The notes beneath the pieces are model-generated. The model was not told the origin of the DNA, ran no database searches, and was given only the letters and a program-made list of their open reading frames with translations. This document shows positions 21,501 to 34,481 of a stretch of 64,000 nt of DNA, piece by piece. The stretch spans positions 97,577-161,576 of the forward strand of contig WTXG01000074.1 in the NCBI GenBank assembly GCA_022496185.1, written 5' to 3'. Both the position numbers and the translations under genes were made by a program. Every line of letters starts with the position of its first letter. Position 1 is the first letter of the stretch. The stretch comes from Multifurca ochricompacta. Taxonomy: Eukaryota; Basidiomycota; Agaricomycetes; Russulales; Russulaceae.

Positions 21501-22017
21501 CTGGAAATTGGCCAATGAGAACCTTCTAAAGGCGCAAAGAATCTTGTCAGAAAAACCCTCACAGTTCACACCCTATCAACCCAATGACCTCGTATGGCTG
21601 GAAGGGAAGAACATCCGTACATCACATCCGACTGCCAAACTAGCGCCCCGACATCACGGACCCTTCAGAATAGCTCAGAAACTGTCAGATGTGTCATATG
21701 AGCTCAAACTTCCAATCACATGGAGAATCCATCCAGTCTTCCATGTGGGGCTTCTAATGCCTTACAAAGAAACATCCCTGCATGGGGAGAACTTCTTGAG
21801 ACCCCCACCTGACCTTATCAACGGAGAAGAGGAGTGGGAAGTAGAATGTGTTCTAGACTCAAAGCGACAAGGTCGAAGGCACAAACTATACTACCTAATC
21901 AAGTGGAAAGGATTCCCAGCCTCTGACAACTCATGGGAACCAGCTGGAGATGTCTTTGCCCCGACCCTCATTGCGGAGTTCCACACCCGACACCCAGAAG
22001 CGCCCAAGAACAGTTAA
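18536..22017 (+). pseudogene. pol: G2 pol polyprotein, broken
   Basis: The protease DSGA motif is in LIDSGATDNF near 18670. RT runs from about 19340 with YMDD at 19703-19714; RNase H follows (ELEVDASHF, IIHTDHS), then the integrase finger, core and chromodomain (LIKWKGF near 21905). The frame stays nearly constant from end to end. Breaks are single-codon stops, for example after GKL at 19397-19399, at 20822-20824 (CGA to TGA) and in the RNase H-integrase linker. The C-terminal 347 codons (integrase core to chromodomain) are open from 20974. The pattern is CpG decay rather than indel loss. Confidence 0.93.
20741..20753 (+). promoter_or_regulatory. G2 central polypurine tract candidate
   Basis: AAGAGGGGGGTGA within the integrase finger coding region, identical to the tract in the other gypsy copies although this gene is dead. 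Confidence 0.6.
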
Positions 22018-22053
22018 AAGAGCAGCCCCAGACCCCACTGAATTCCCCAGTAC

Positions 22054-23286
22054 ATGCTCCCTCAGCAATGTCCTACTACCATCCAATCCATTATGTCTTT
22101 TGTCGCTGCCAACACCGCCATTGATGCTTTCACCTCCTCCATCGTGGCTGTCAAGAACTTCCCAGCTGCTCACCCTTCCACTCATCCCTCTTCCCCCATC
22201 AATTACGAAGCAGCGGAGGCCCACATCAAGAATCAGTCCCCAAACCCGAACAACAACTTTACCCACTGCGAGGAGCCCCACCCCAACGACCTACTCAACG
22301 GAGAGATCGATGACGAAGCCCCTGAGTTCCCCTTCATTCCTAACAACCCCAACTCTTCAATGTACTTCCCCTTGGAGATCACCATGGCCAATGGTTCCAC
22401 AGCCATTGCCAAGTACATCTATTACACTAATGGAGGAATGGATGTGGCAGGGTGTATGAAGAAAGACGGACCAGTCTACAGGGCCCTGGTTTATTTAGAA
22501 GAAAGGTACACAGGTCGGCTTCATCATATGCTGACAGATGAGCAGTTGGGGCACCTGGCCGCAGAGGACTGTCACACCTTCGCAATCGATGAGGTAATAA
22601 ATGACATGAGACTCCCACGTCTCAAGGCAGAGGTTGTGCAGTTGTGGAAGAACATTACCTTGCGAAGGACGTTGAACCAACAGTACAAGGAGCATGCAAA
22701 GATGATGGCAAGGTTGACGAACAGGATGTTCCAGCTGGAGCAGGAGATCGTAGAAATCAGAAAGAGGCTAGAGGCAGGAGATGTGTACCAGATGATTGCT
22801 GAAAGGTACACCGACACCTACACACAACCCCTCCCCCCTCAAACATTGGGCGCCGCCCCAACATTGCTGCCGAGCCATCTTGAGATGCTGTGCCTGCATG
22901 AAAACCCATGTGGAGAAACATGTTGGTGTTGCGACAGTAAGTACCATATCAGTTGGAACTGTCCCCTCAACCGCAAGTGGTGTCACCACTGCCGAAGCAA
23001 TCTCCACTGGAGCTGGCACTGTATTTTTCACCACATAGGGGTGGCTCTGACTATCAACAACCCATCGGGCTGGTGTGGCAAATGCCTATGACACAATGCT
23101 GGGCATTGAGAAATCGACTGCCCCATCTACGATCTGTGCCGCACATGTGGTCAGTGTGGCCCATACGGATTCCTCTGCACCCATGCATGTCCACAGGAGT
23201 TGGAGTCATACACAATGGACGATCATAATGTAGCTGACAATTACTTGGAGTTGGTCCAAGATGATGACAGTATGAGTCGTTTCTAG
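22054..23286 (+). pseudogene. G2 ORF3, long open part with C-terminal stops
   Basis: Starts at MLPQQ 36 nt after the pol stop and is open for 345 codons to TGA 23089-23091; a second TGA is at 23107-23109 and the natural TAG at 23284-23286. The coiled-coil-like helix and the first knuckles (CWCCDSKYH, WCHHCRSNLH, WCGKCL) are visible. Arg codons of better copies appear as Gln (CAA) or Trp, in line with CpG decay on the other strand. Confidence 0.82.
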
Positions 23287-23317
23287 CTGGGACTGCTAGA
23301 ACCAGAAGAGGGGGTGA

Positions 23318-23904
23318 TGTTATGAACCCCGTCTCTTCCTGTCTTCTTTTTCTTGCCCAACAATGACCCCTCTCTGCCGCCCACACTCCATTACCAGATC
23401 ACGTCTCCATCGTGGGACCTGTCACATGCCCTGCGCCCCTCCCCGTGACCTCTTTCAAATGTACTTGTTTACTTACTGTTTTCCCTTGTTTGGTTTATCT
23501 TCTTATCTTCTTATCATACGACCAGACAATTACTTAATTCCCTATCAGTAGAAGCCAGGCTTTATGCCCTCCGCTTCCATATATTTGGGCCCACCTGACT
23601 CTATGCTCTTATCTCTTAGACACCCACTGAATTATGTATATAAGTCCACTGTAGCTACCTTGTAGACCCCAGACTTGACTTATTGAATACATTGGTGCCT
23701 GTCTTCTGGACATCCCCTTGATCCTTAGCTCGTTCATCTCAAGTACTTCTGGTACTTTCTGCTCAACATTGTCTCAGGGAACAGCCCCTTTGACTTTGAC
23801 TCACTTCACCTGAACTCCAAGGAACCTTATTGGTTTCTTACCTGAACCTGCATAGCTGAAGCTGTCACACAAGTCATGTGGAACATCCAGCACCGGATGT
23901 AACA
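23318..23904 (+). repeat. G2 3' LTR
   Basis: 587 bp, same length as the 5' LTR. The start motif has decayed to AGACTTGACTT and the end to GGATGTAACA. The polypurine tract AGAAGAGGGGGTGA precedes it. Confidence 0.94.
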
Positions 23905-24300
23905 CCTTAACTGTCCACAAGGTGGTGCGCTTTATGTGCCCACCTTGATCTGTCTGGCTAGTCCCTCAGGGGATTCTTGCAAGAGGTGATGAGGGACCCT
24001 AAGTGGGTGAAACACCTTGAGTTCCTCATGTGCGCTCTAAGTAAATAGTATTCATAGCTATAGCTGGGTTTTCGTCCCATAGATAGTCTTAGTAGGCCAC
24101 TTGCCCAGAAGGCTTGGGGCTATAGGTTCAGTCAATGCTTGGCTTGATCCATAAGCCAGGTTTAGCAACCTGCTGGTAGAGTTTAGGGTCTAGAACAAGG
24201 CATGGGTAGTCACTCCCATGATGCTTGGGCTCAATACAAGTAGGCTTGAACTACTATAGTATTTACACAGTAGCTAGAGGGTTTTGTCTCTGGGCAGAAG
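23905..24300 (+). other. C3 leader, second piece
   Basis: It matches the C1 and C2 leaders from CTTAACTGTCCACAAGG to the CTCTGGGCAGAAG point where G3 entered. It includes the CATGGG/CCCATG palindrome near 24200. No gene. Confidence 0.85.
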
Positions 24301-24884
24301 TGTTACAAACCCTGTTGCGTCGTCTTGTTTCCTTCTGCGTCACATGACACCCCATATGACCCTGTTTCCCCTTTGTTGACCGTGTTATGACCTTCTTTGT
24401 GCATATTTGTTCCTTATCTTTGACCGAGGCTGTGCTCATCTCTGACTCATACCTTACACAAGAACTCTTACATATTTTCCCACCAGAATCACAACTATAC
24501 CAATCTGTCTACGTATATTCTCATCTGGCCCACTTGATTCCGTTCCCTCTTTGGATAGATTACGACTTGTTGATACATCAGTACAAACTCCGATTCAGAC
24601 TCCGATCTCTATTATGTATATAAGGCCCGCCTAGATAGCCTGTATGCCTTAGACTCGACTTCTTAATCGACTTGGTGCATTACCTTCTGGGTGATTCCTA
24701 AGACCCAACTCTTGAATCGTCTCAGTGCTTCTGGCACTCTTCGCTCACCGCACTAAGGGATTAGCTCCTTTGTGTTGACTTCTCACCCGATCTCTGTGTA
24801 CTTGAAAGACAGTATACACCTGACTTCGTAGTTTGCTACGCAACTTATCACACATCGTGATGAACGCCCACACCAGGCGTTACA
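24301..24884 (+). repeat. G3 5' LTR
   Basis: 584 bp, TGTTACAAACCC to AGGCGTTACA. The TATA box leads after 34 nt to AGACTCGACTT (24651-24661), which is exactly complementary to the primer site AAGTCGAGTCT at 24887-24897. U5 ends in two hairpins, ATCAC/GTGAT and AACGCC/GGCGTT (24847-24881). Confidence 0.93.
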
Positions 24885-24906
24885 TTAAGTCGAGTCTCTC
24901 CCCACC

Positions 24907-26425
24907 ATGGCTTCATCCAGCCACAGTCAGACCTTGCACAACGAAGAACTCATCGACTGCCGAGACAAGGATAATCTTTCACAACAAGTCCTTGGCTCTG
25001 CCGTCTGGAAAGATTTTGAAACCGAGTTTGGATACTACGTCTATCACGACAATCAGTACCAGCCAGTTGAATACGACGAACAGAAGAGGGTCTGGTACCA
25101 TATCCATTACTCTAGAAGCCATCGTTCCTGGGTTACCACAGGACCTGCCCCACCAGAGTACGGCCTAGGACCTTGGAGAGAAATCCTCCAGCCATCGTCA
25201 CAGATTCAGAACCAGAAGAATATATCGAAGAAAGCAGCAAGACACACAAGTCATAGCCACTAGTTTACGGCTCAGACAGTTGCACCAAGAGTACTACGTT
25301 CAGAACATCTGCTTTAGTCTCTCCCCAGATACACGACAACCTCAGACACCCGACCATCACACATCCAATAATGTCGACCATTGCTGCACAGTTACCCACC
25401 CCGCTCCAGTTGTCCCTGCTCCAAACCTTCCCCCCCATCAGGATGCCTTACAGGAGTCCTGCTGACCATGTTCACCGGTGACTGATCACAGAGCAAGAAG
25501 TTCATGCTCAATTTGAGACGTTCAAAAACTTCAATCATGACGTCCCACAGATCGTAAACCCTTTCCAACAAACCAACCTCTTCCTCTCGCTTATCAGAGG
25601 GGATTCTGTCGATGACTGGACAATGGAGCAGATTGAATGGCTGAACGACAGAGTTACAGCTGGAATCAGAACCACAGACAAGGATCTGTGGGATGTAGTG
25701 GCGCAACGATTTAAAGACGCCTTCACAGATGGGCAGGCCAAACAGAAGGCTGCCAGAGAACTAAAGTCCCTCAAAATGGAGAGAGGGGACTTGGATGGCT
25801 ACATAGCCAGATTTTGCAACCTGGCCAAGAGAGCGGGGTACGATGTGAATGAAGAGGTGACACTTGACCTCTTCTCCCAGGGTTGCCCAACCCCCTGGTG
25901 AAAAACATCATCCAATTCCATCACCCCGAATCATGGAGCCAGTGGACAAGTGCTGCCAGAACACAGCAGCAGGACTATCTAGACTTCCAAACACGATTTG
26001 GAGTTGATACAAAGAAGGGTAAAACCCGCGATCAGTGGAAGGCAGCATTTGGGGTAAAACCTACCCATCCCCGAGACCCCAATGCCATGGACACATCGGC
26101 AGATCGCACCAAGGCCCATGCAGCCCTTACCGACAATGAAAAGAAAGATCTTATGAAGGAAGGGCACTGCTTTCACTGCCGAGCACAAGGGCACATGTCG
26201 CGATTCTGCCCGAAGAAAACAGTTCGTGCCGCTGAAGCGACAGTAGCCACCACTACCACGACACTGCCAATCCAGAACCTACCTACCCCAGTAAAAGAAA
26301 ACCCGGTAACCACCCCGAAGACTAAAGAACAGAAAGCAGCAGCTATCTGGGAACATATGATGAACGAAGACGAGGCAGTACACACCTTGATTGTTGACAA
26401 GGCCTTTGGCCAGAAGGATTTTTGA
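24907..26425 (+). pseudogene. gag: G3 gag
   Basis: Starts with ATG in a strong context (CCACCATGG), the only gag in the window with an ATG. The N-terminal domain (LGSAVWKDFETEFGYYVY) is intact; frameshifts near 25190-25480 break the linker. The capsid domain is open again at 25623-25901 and 25883-26425, with the CCHC knuckle CFHCRAQGHMSRFC near 26170. It ends GAT TTT TGA at 26417-26425. Confidence 0.88.
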
Positions 26426-29400
26426 TCGGCTCAACCCCATTGGCCTGGGCAAGAGCACTCCATGTAACTTCTGTGTACACTAGTTGTTTTAAATTGTTAA
26501 AAATACCAGTACATTTTGAAACCAAACAGAAGACGGCCGACAGACAGATATTGATCGACTCTGGAGCTACAGACAACTTCATTAGCCAACGACTCCAGAG
26601 GACGCTAGGACTGGGGACACAGTTACTTCCCCAAGAGAAAAATATTTGGAACATAGACGGGACAGCTAACAAAGCTGGGAAAATCACACATTGCTGTGAT
26701 CTAGAAGTACAGGTTGGGGAACGAACAAAGCAACTTCGCTTCCTCATCACGGATCTAGGAGAGGAAGACATGGTTCTGGATACCCATGGCTGGCAGCATT
26801 CAAACCCAGGATCAACTGGGCAGAGGCCACCATGGATAAAGATTTCTACCTGGTCATCATTATGTCCCTAGGATACAACTACACTGCACGACACCCTCTC
26901 ACCCATGCTATTGTCATGGGATCGGCCATCACCTGGAGTGATGTAGAACCTGTGGATCAGGTGTATTGTTATGTTATGAAAGCATTGGAACTGGCCCAGG
27001 CAGAGGCACAGAAGAACCCAGAAAGAACATTTGAAGAAGTAGTCCTGGCAGAATATCATCGACATTGGAAGGTCTTCTCAGAGGAAGAATCGCAATGCTT
27101 CCCTCCCTCTTGACCTTGGGACCATGCCATTGACTTCGTCCCGGACGCCCCGCGATCAGTGGACTGTAAGATCTACCCCCTATCGCAGCCAGAAAAGGAA
27201 GCGCTTTCTACCTTTCTGGAAGAACACCTAGCAAAAGGATACATATGACCTTCCAACTCGCCTTATGCATCACCCTTCTTTTTCATTAAAAAGAAGGATG
27301 GGAAACTGCGACCGGTACAGGATTACAGACGGATTAACGAACTCACAGTGAAAATAACTACCCACTCCCTCTAATCTCAGAAATCGTCGACAAAATGTGT
27401 GATAAAGCCTTGTTTTCAAAAATGGACGTTCATTGGGGATACAATAACATTTGCATCTGAGAAGGCGACCAGCCCAAAGCCACCTTCAAGACCAATCAAG
27501 GACTCTTTGAACCCAACGTTATGTTCTTTGGCTTAACGAACTCGCCGGCAACCTTCCAGGCCATGATGAATCACATTTTCCGAGACCTGATCCTCACAGA
27601 AGAGGTCGTGGTGTATATGGATGATATCCTGGTAGCCACAAAAGACGACATTCACCATCACCGAACCTGAGTTCACGAGGTACTAGAAATCCTGGCAAAA
27701 CATGACCTCTACCTGAAACCCGCCAAATGTTCCTTTGAACAAAAGACTGTTGAATATCTGGGTGTTATCCTGGAAGGGGGGCAAGTACGCATGGATCCTA
27801 TAAAAGTACAAGGCATTCAAGAATGGACTGCCCCTCAGTGTACCAAAGACATCAGATCGTTCATTGGGTTCTGTAATTTCTACTGACGCTTTGTCAAGGG
27901 ATTCTCAGCCATCGCCCAACCGCTTAATGATTTGTTGAAGAAGGATGTGCCCTGGCACTGGGACGAACTACAGCAGAAGGCATTTGACCAAATTAAAGTG
28001 ATTATCAGCTCTGAACCAGTTCTTATTCAACCTGACTTGGCCAAACCCTTTGAATTGGAAGTTGATGCTTCCATGTATGCCAACAGCGCAGTCTTATCAC
28101 AAAGAGATACCGAAGAATTCTCATCCCGTTGCATTCTACTCAGAAACATTCTCATCGGCAGAAAGGAATTATGACATTTGGGACAGGGAATTATTGGCTA
28201 TCGTAAAGCATTATGACATTGGCGACCATACTTGGCTGGATCCCCGCACAAAACCATCATCTATACAGACCACTCCAACCTTTTGTACTGGAGAGAACCG
28301 CATAAGATCAGCCGACGAATAGCACGAGAAGTCTTGGAGCTCGAAGAGTACAACTTCATGCTCAAACATTTACCTGGAGCTCACAATGCATGAGCCGACG
28401 CCCTGTCCAGACCAACCGGACGAGATGAAGGGGAAAACAACAATGACAATATCATCGTTTTACCGGAAGACGTCTTTGCAAAGACTGCTGTTGTTAGCCT
28501 CCATGACATGGATCTATGGGCCCAAGTGATGCAAAACATGAACCAGGAACTGTGTAAATCCTGGGCAGAGCCGCATAACATAAAAATGAAAGACGGCCTT
28601 GGTGGAAGGACAGCGATCGATTGGTTGTCACCGGTGGCGACAACATTAAGAGGGGGGTGATCCATTTTCACCATGACCTTCCCTCTGCTGGACACCCTGG
28701 CATCGCAAATACCTATGCCCTCACCAAATGAGATTACTGGTGGCCAAACATGAAAAAGGACATTGAAGCATATGTCAAAGGATGTGCAGAATGCCAGGCA
28801 AACAAAGTAAACACTCACCCAAGACCGCCGGCACTTTCACCCATCATACCAATTGCAACAGCTCCCTTCCAGACCATTGCCATGGACTTCATTGTCAAAC
28901 TTCCACAGTCACAAGGATACAACTCGATACTCACCATTACAGACCACGACTATTCGAAGGCTGCCCTCTTCATCCCCTGTAACGAGACAATATCAGCAGA
29001 AGGAGTTGTGAAACTATACCTAGATCACGTCTATCGACACTATGGACTGCCACAGAAGATTATTTCCAACCGAGACCCACAATTCGCTTCCATGTTCGCT
29101 GAGCCCTCTGTAAACGTCTGACATTCAGCAGAACATCTCTACTGCATATCACCCCCAGACAGATGGACAGTCAGAACGAACAAATCAATGGCTAGAACAA
29201 TACCTTCGATTTTGGTGTAACGAACGACAGAACGACTGGGCAGAATGGCTAGGACAGCTGAGTTTGGCACAATAGTTGGCCAAATGGAACGACGAAGACC
29301 ACTCCTTCTCTCTTATTATGGGATGGAACCCTCGCACCACATGGACAGACAAACCCACAAATGTACCATCTGTGACACAGCGTATCGGCCAATGGGAAGA

Positions 29401-29934
29401 AATACGAGAATCGGCCAGTAGAAACCTTCAGAAGGCGCAAAGACCCTAGCCGAGAAGCCTACTAGGTTTACGCCCTACCAGGTTGGAGATCAAGTCTGGT
29501 TAGAAGGGCGCAATATCCATACTCACACCCAACAGCGAAATTAGCTCCCAGACGCCACGGCCCCTTTGTAATTGAACAGAAGCTTTCAGACGTTACGTAC
29601 AAGCTCACATTACCCACCACCTGGAAGATACATCCCGTCTTCCATGCCAGCCTTCTAACGCCGTACAAAGAGACCGCTATTCATGGACAGAACTTCCCCA
29701 GACCTCCCCCTGACCTCGTTGACGGAGAACCAGAGTGGGAAGTGGAACATATTGCCAACGCCAAATGGAAGGGCCAGGGGCGTAATCAGAAGCTCCACTA
29801 TTTGATCAAATGGAAGGGATTCCCAGATGCCGACAACTCGTGGGAACCTGCTGCGGATGTCTTTGCGCCCAAACTCATCGAAGACTTCTATAGATGCCAT
29901 CCCGAGGCAGATAAAGAGTCAGAGAAAATACAGT
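26422..29934 (+). pseudogene. pol: G3 pol polyprotein, broken
   Basis: The -1 frame after the gag stop encodes the protease (LIDSGATDNF near 26550), which shifts frame near 26780. RT has YMDD at 27614-27625; RNase H, integrase finger, core and chromodomain (LIKWKGF near 29810) follow. There are many small indels and TGA codons, including 28729-28731 at the same Arg codon that is lost in G1 and G2. The 3' end of the frame runs on past the usual stop, so the exact end is uncertain. Confidence 0.88.
28648..28660 (+). promoter_or_regulatory. G3 central polypurine tract candidate
   Basis: AAGAGGGGGGTGA is identical to the other copies although G3 pol is otherwise clearly diverged from them. That argues for nucleotide-level constraint here. 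Confidence 0.65.
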
Positions 29935-29976
29935 TGCTGAACTACTCTCTCCCCACAACCGACCAGAAGCTTGCCC

Positions 29977-31165
29977 ATGTTGCCATCCAAGATCCACGCC
30001 TCAGCCACTATCGATGCGTTTCCCGTACTTACTCCTGTGCATCCTCCTTCTCGCCCACTTTCTCCTATTAACTACGATGCGACCGCCCAAGTGGCCCAAG
30101 GGGACAGAATCATCGACATCGATGAAGATTTTAATCTGCCCGAACACCCCCACCCCAACGACCTGATCGATGTAGATTTCGGTGATGAGTCTCCCAAATT
30201 CCCGTTCTTCCCCAACGACCCCGGCTCACAGTTTTACTTCCCGCTTATGATCCCATCGACCAAGAACAACAGCACTACAGAGGTGGCCAAGTACATTTAC
30301 TACACCAACGAAGGCATGGATGTAGCCAGATGCTTAGAGAAAGGGGGACCCATCTATGGGGCCCCAGTCTACCTCGAAGAGAAGAACGTGACCGACTGCA
30401 TTATGTCCTAGGGCCCGAACACTTGCAACACCTCTTGGCCCACGACCCACACGCCTTCACGATCAATGAGGTGCTTCGGGACCTACAAATGCTGTGACTG
30501 ACCACTGAGATTGCACGACTTCGTAAGTTCCAGGCACTTTGGGACAACTTGGAGATGCAACGCCACGATTATGAACGACAGATGGTAAAGATCAACTGAG
30601 GGGTATTCGACATAGAGCATCATCTAGTGAGCATCAGAACAAGGTTGGAACAAGGAGAGGCATACCAGATTATTTCTGAACGGTACGCCGATATTTTTGC
30701 ATGACCACTTCCTCGTCACCGCCTCAACCTCACCCCCAGCTTAATCCTCACTGCTTTGAAATGCCACGCCTCCATGAAAACCCCAATGGCAAGCTTTGCT
30801 GGCGCTGCGGCAGCAAGTACCATCTCAGCTGGTGCTGCCCTAAGGCCGCGAAACGATGTCAACATTGCCAAAGCACCTCGCACTGGAGTTGCCAATGCTT
30901 ATTCCGATGACTCACACAGGCCCCCACTGTCCAGAACCCCTCAGGGTGGTGCGGCAAATGTCTCTCCCACAACGCCGGTCATTGAGAGATCGACTGCCAT
31001 GTTTATGATGGCTGCTTTTGCTGTGGGAGACGAGGGCCCTACAGTTTTCTACGAACACACATTTGCCCCACTGACAAAGAAAAGGAGAATTACAATGCGG
31101 ACCACTACACTGTAGCTGATGACTACCTCTCCCTAGTCCAGGATGATGATGGTATGCCACTCTAG
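29977..31165 (+). pseudogene. G3 ORF3, diverged and broken
   Basis: It starts MLPSK in alignment with MLPQQ of the sister copies. The first 145 codons are open to 30411 (acidic region, FPFFPNDPGSQFYFPL), then come frameshifts. The Cys/His motifs survive as CWRCGSKYH, RCQHCQSTSHW and WCGKCLSHNAGH although the sequence between them has changed. It ends near TAG 31163-31165. Confidence 0.8.
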
Positions 31166-31196
31166 CTGGCTCTGCTAGGACTTAAAAGAGGGGTAA

Positions 31197-31789
31197 TGTT
31201 ACAAACCCCGTTGCGTCGTCTTGTTTTCCTTCTGTGTCACATGACACCCTGTATGACCCTGTTTCCCCCTTTGTTGACCATGTTATGACCTTCTTTGTGC
31301 ATATTTGTTCCTTATCTTTGACCGAGGCTGTGCTTATCTCTGACTCATACCTTACACAAGAACTCTTACATATTTTCCCACCAGAATCATGACTATACCA
31401 AATCTGTCTATGTATATTCTCATCTGGCCCACTTGATTCTGTTCCCTCTTTGGATAGATTACGACTTTGTTGATACATCAAGTACAACACTCCGATTCAG
31501 ACTCCGATCTCTATTACGTATATAAGGCCCGCCTAGATAGCCTGTATGCCTTAGACTCGACTTCTTAATCGACTTGGTGCATTACCTTCTGGGTGATTCC
31601 TAAGACCCGACTCTTGAATCATCTCAGTGCTTCTGGCACTCTTCCGCTCACCGGCACTAAGGGATTAGCTCCTTTGTGTTGACTTCTCACCTGATCTCCA
31701 TGTACTTGAAAGACAGTATACACCTGACTTCGTAGTTTTGCTACGCGACTTATCACATGTCGTGACAAACGCCCACACCAGGCGTTACA
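31197..31789 (+). repeat. G3 3' LTR
   Basis: 593 bp, preceded by the tract AAAAGAGGGGTAA. It differs from the 5' LTR by CpG transitions and by length changes in T and C runs. Confidence 0.93.
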
Positions 31790-31794
31790 AGAAG

Positions 31795-32186
31795 TACCCG
31801 CTGCTTTCATTGGGGGTTCGCCCCAACCAGAGGAAACCTAATAGTCTACTACAGTCATGGCCCCAATCATCTAGGGCTTAATCATGGACTCCACCACCAG
31901 CACTAGAGGAAGGGCTCTATACCCTTTGTCTCTAGTGGAACTTGCAGTTGGCTCCTCCATGACATGACTCCCCATCTATTTACACAAGTCCCCCTGATGT
32001 GGGCTTAGGACTTGTTGTAGATGGCGCTAGACAGCCTACTATACTACTTAGAAGTCACACATCAGAGGCAGGACTTTTTTAAGTTCTGAAGCATAGCGCC
32101 ACAGAATGGATGGGCCCTCTTCAATGAGACCTGGACAACTGGTTCTAACTGCTCCTTGGAACCAGGATCTTTTTTAAATCATCTCA
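31795..32186 (+). other. C3 leader, third piece with conserved hairpin
   Basis: Continues the leader from the G3 insertion point to the gag start. The hairpin at 31901-31937 pairs CACTAGAG with CTCTAGTG and AAGGG with CCCTT; these are compensatory changes relative to C1. No gene. Confidence 0.8.
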
Positions 32187-32384
32187 ATGTCTTCCATCAT
32201 CTTCCCCCCCACCTTCAAGTTCGATAAACTTGATGGCTCCAACTGGCAGCAGTGGTCGGTGTCCTTCACTGCCCTGCTAAGGATAAATGGGATGAAGAGG
32301 CACATCACGCATGATGCCCCGGAATTCCTGAATGCTCCTAAGCCAGAGGATGGAGAAAAGGATGATGAGTATGCCAAGTGCTTT

Positions 32385-32958
32385 TGTTACGAACCCCATC
32401 GCTTCCCATATTCTTTTTCTTGCCCAACGATAACCCCTCCCTGCCACCCACACTTCACTACCAATCACGTCTCCATCGTGGGATCCGTCACATGCCCTTC
32501 GTCCATCCCCGTGACTCGTTTGCTTGTTCATGTTTACCTACTTGTTTCTTCGCTTATCGCTTATCTCCTTATCATACGATCGGACATTTACTTAATCCCC
32601 TATCAGTAGAAGCCAGGCTTTACGCCCTCCGCTTTCAGATATTTGGGCCCACTTGACTCCGTATCCTTATCTCGTAGACGCCCACTGCCTTACGTATATA
32701 AGTCTGCTATAGCTACCCGGTAGACCTTAGACTCAACTTATTGAATACATCAGTGCTAGTCTTCTGGACTTGTCCTCTTGAAACATCTGTCTGTCTCAAG
32801 TGCTTCTGGCACTCTCCACTCACCATCGTCTTAGAGTACAGCCTCTTTGACTTTGACTCGTCACACTTCACTCCAAGAGACCTTATTGGTTTCTTATCCG
32901 AACCCCTGTATCACACTGTCACACAAGTCGTGTGGAACGTCCCGCACTGGACGTAACA
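32385..32958 (+). repeat. G4 5' LTR
   Basis: 574 bp, TGTTACGAACCCC to GGACGTAACA. The start-site motif has decayed to AGACTCAACTT (32729-32739); the primer site AAGTCGAGTCT at 32961-32971 is intact. Confidence 0.95.
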
Positions 32959-32977
32959 TCAAGTCGAGTCTCTCATC

Positions 32978-34481
32978 GTGGCTTCCAGCCGCAGTCAGAC
33001 CCTGTTCAAAGAAGAACCCATCGAACGAAGGGACGAGCCTGACCTTTCACAACAAGTACTTGGCTCTGCCACCTGGAAAGATTTTGAGTCCGAGTTTGGA
33101 TACTACGTCTATCATGACGGAAGATACCAACCGGTAGAATACGACGACGAGAAAAGAGTTTGGTATCATATCCGATATTCAGACAGCCGACACTCTTGGG
33201 TTACTACAGGACCCGCTCCTCCTGAATTTGGATTAGGACCGTGGAGAGAGAATCCCCCGGCCATCGTTATGGACTCTGAGCCAGAAGAGTACGTAGAAGA
33301 ACATAGTGAAGAAGCACTGGTATTAGCGTCGACTACAACCCCAGTTGCACCAGCAGTTGTCATGTCCAGAGCCCCTGCTTTGACAACTCCCCAGATTTCA
33401 ATACAGTCCACCGACACTGTCACCCCATTTTACCAAAACATGTCCACTATCGCTGCCCAGCTCCCAGACCCAGCACCTCCCCCCCCACCTCCCCGCCATG
33501 TTACCACCCAACATTCCCCCACCATCGGGGCAGTTGTCGGGAGTACTGCCCCAAACGTTCACTGGGGATCGGTCGCAAAGCAAAAATTTATGCTGGAGTT
33601 CACGACCTTTAAGAACTTCAACCATGATGTCCCCCAGATCATTAACCCTTTCCAACGTGCAAACCTCTTCCTCTCTCTGATCCGAGGGGAGGCTGTAGAC
33701 GATTGGACCATGGAACAGCTGGAGTGGCTGAACGAACAAATCGAAAGTGGCCGTCATACCACTAGCGAAGGCCTTTGGGAAACCATTGCCCAAAGATTTA
33801 AAGACGCATTCACGGATGGGCAGGCCAAACAGAAGGCCGCTCGAGAGCTTAAGTCCCTTAGAATGGAGAAGGGAGAACTCGACGCTTATGTAGCAAAGTT
33901 CAGAAGTCTGGCCAACAGAGCCGGCTATGACACCGATGAAGAGGCCACACTGGACCTCTTCTCCCAGGGGTTGCCCAACCCACTGGTGAAGAACATCATC
34001 CAGTTTCATCATCCCAATGATTGGGATACATGGGTCGATGCTGCTCGCCGACAGCAGCAAGATTACCTCGATTTCCAGACGCGTTTTGGGGTCGACACAA
34101 AGAAGGGAAAGACCCGCGACCAATGGAAGGCCGCCTTCGGAGTCAAACCCGCACATACTAGTCAGAGGGATCCGAATGCCATGGATACCTCTGCTGACAG
34201 AACCAGAGCCCGGGTTGCGCTCACGGAGGATGAAAGGCAAACATTGATGAAAGAAGGAAGGTGCTTTCGCTGCAAGGCGCAAGGGCACATGTCCAGGGAA
34301 TGCCCGAAAAAGGGGTACGAGCGGCGGAAGCGACGGTTGCACCAGTCCATAACAATCCACTGACCGTCAACAAAAAGACGAAGGAAGAAAAGGCGCAGGA
34401 ATATGGGCAAGCATGATGAAGGAAAGCGAAGAAGTGCGAGCCATCCTAGTGGAAAAGGCATTCGCAAAGAAGGATTTTTGA
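32978..34481 (+). pseudogene. gag: G4 gag, nearly complete
   Basis: 461 codons are open from GTG 32978 to 34363. Two compensating shifts near 33500-33590 alter about 30 residues of the Pro-rich linker. The capsid domain (MLEFTTFKNF to FGVDTKKGK) and the CCHC knuckle CFRCKAQGHMSREC (near 34260) are intact. A shift near 34312 gives an early stop. The normal frame would run to GAT TTT TGA at 34473-34481. No in-frame ATG lies upstream of the GTG; the frame opens only seven codons before it. Confidence 0.88.

Larger units (their letters stand above)
13648..23904 (+). mobile_element. Ty3/gypsy chromovirus G2 with hAT-A inside
   Basis: Full-length, 587-bp LTRs, TSD cctta (13643-13647 and 23905-23909), inserted in the C3 leader. 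Without the 2773-bp hAT-A insertion it is about 7.5 kb. Order: LTR, gag, pol, ORF3, polypurine tract, LTR. All three genes carry stops or frameshifts, mostly TGA or CAA at former CGA codons, so G2 is dead and older than G4 and G5. Confidence 0.95.
24301..31789 (+). mobile_element. Ty3/gypsy chromovirus G3, diverged lineage
   Basis: 7489 bp with TSD agaag (24296-24300 and 31790-31794). LTRs of 584 and 593 bp differ by CpG transitions and a few homopolymer indels. Gene order matches G2, G4 and G5, but the proteins and U3 are clearly more distant, so G3 represents a second lineage. That makes it useful for judging what is conserved. All genes are broken. Confidence 0.95.

Noticed and set aside
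33398..34360. Long minus-strand frame (320 codons) opposite G4 gag
   Set aside because: It is a shadow of the gag reading frame with no recognisable domain, and its product is Gly/Leu/Ser-rich without family features.
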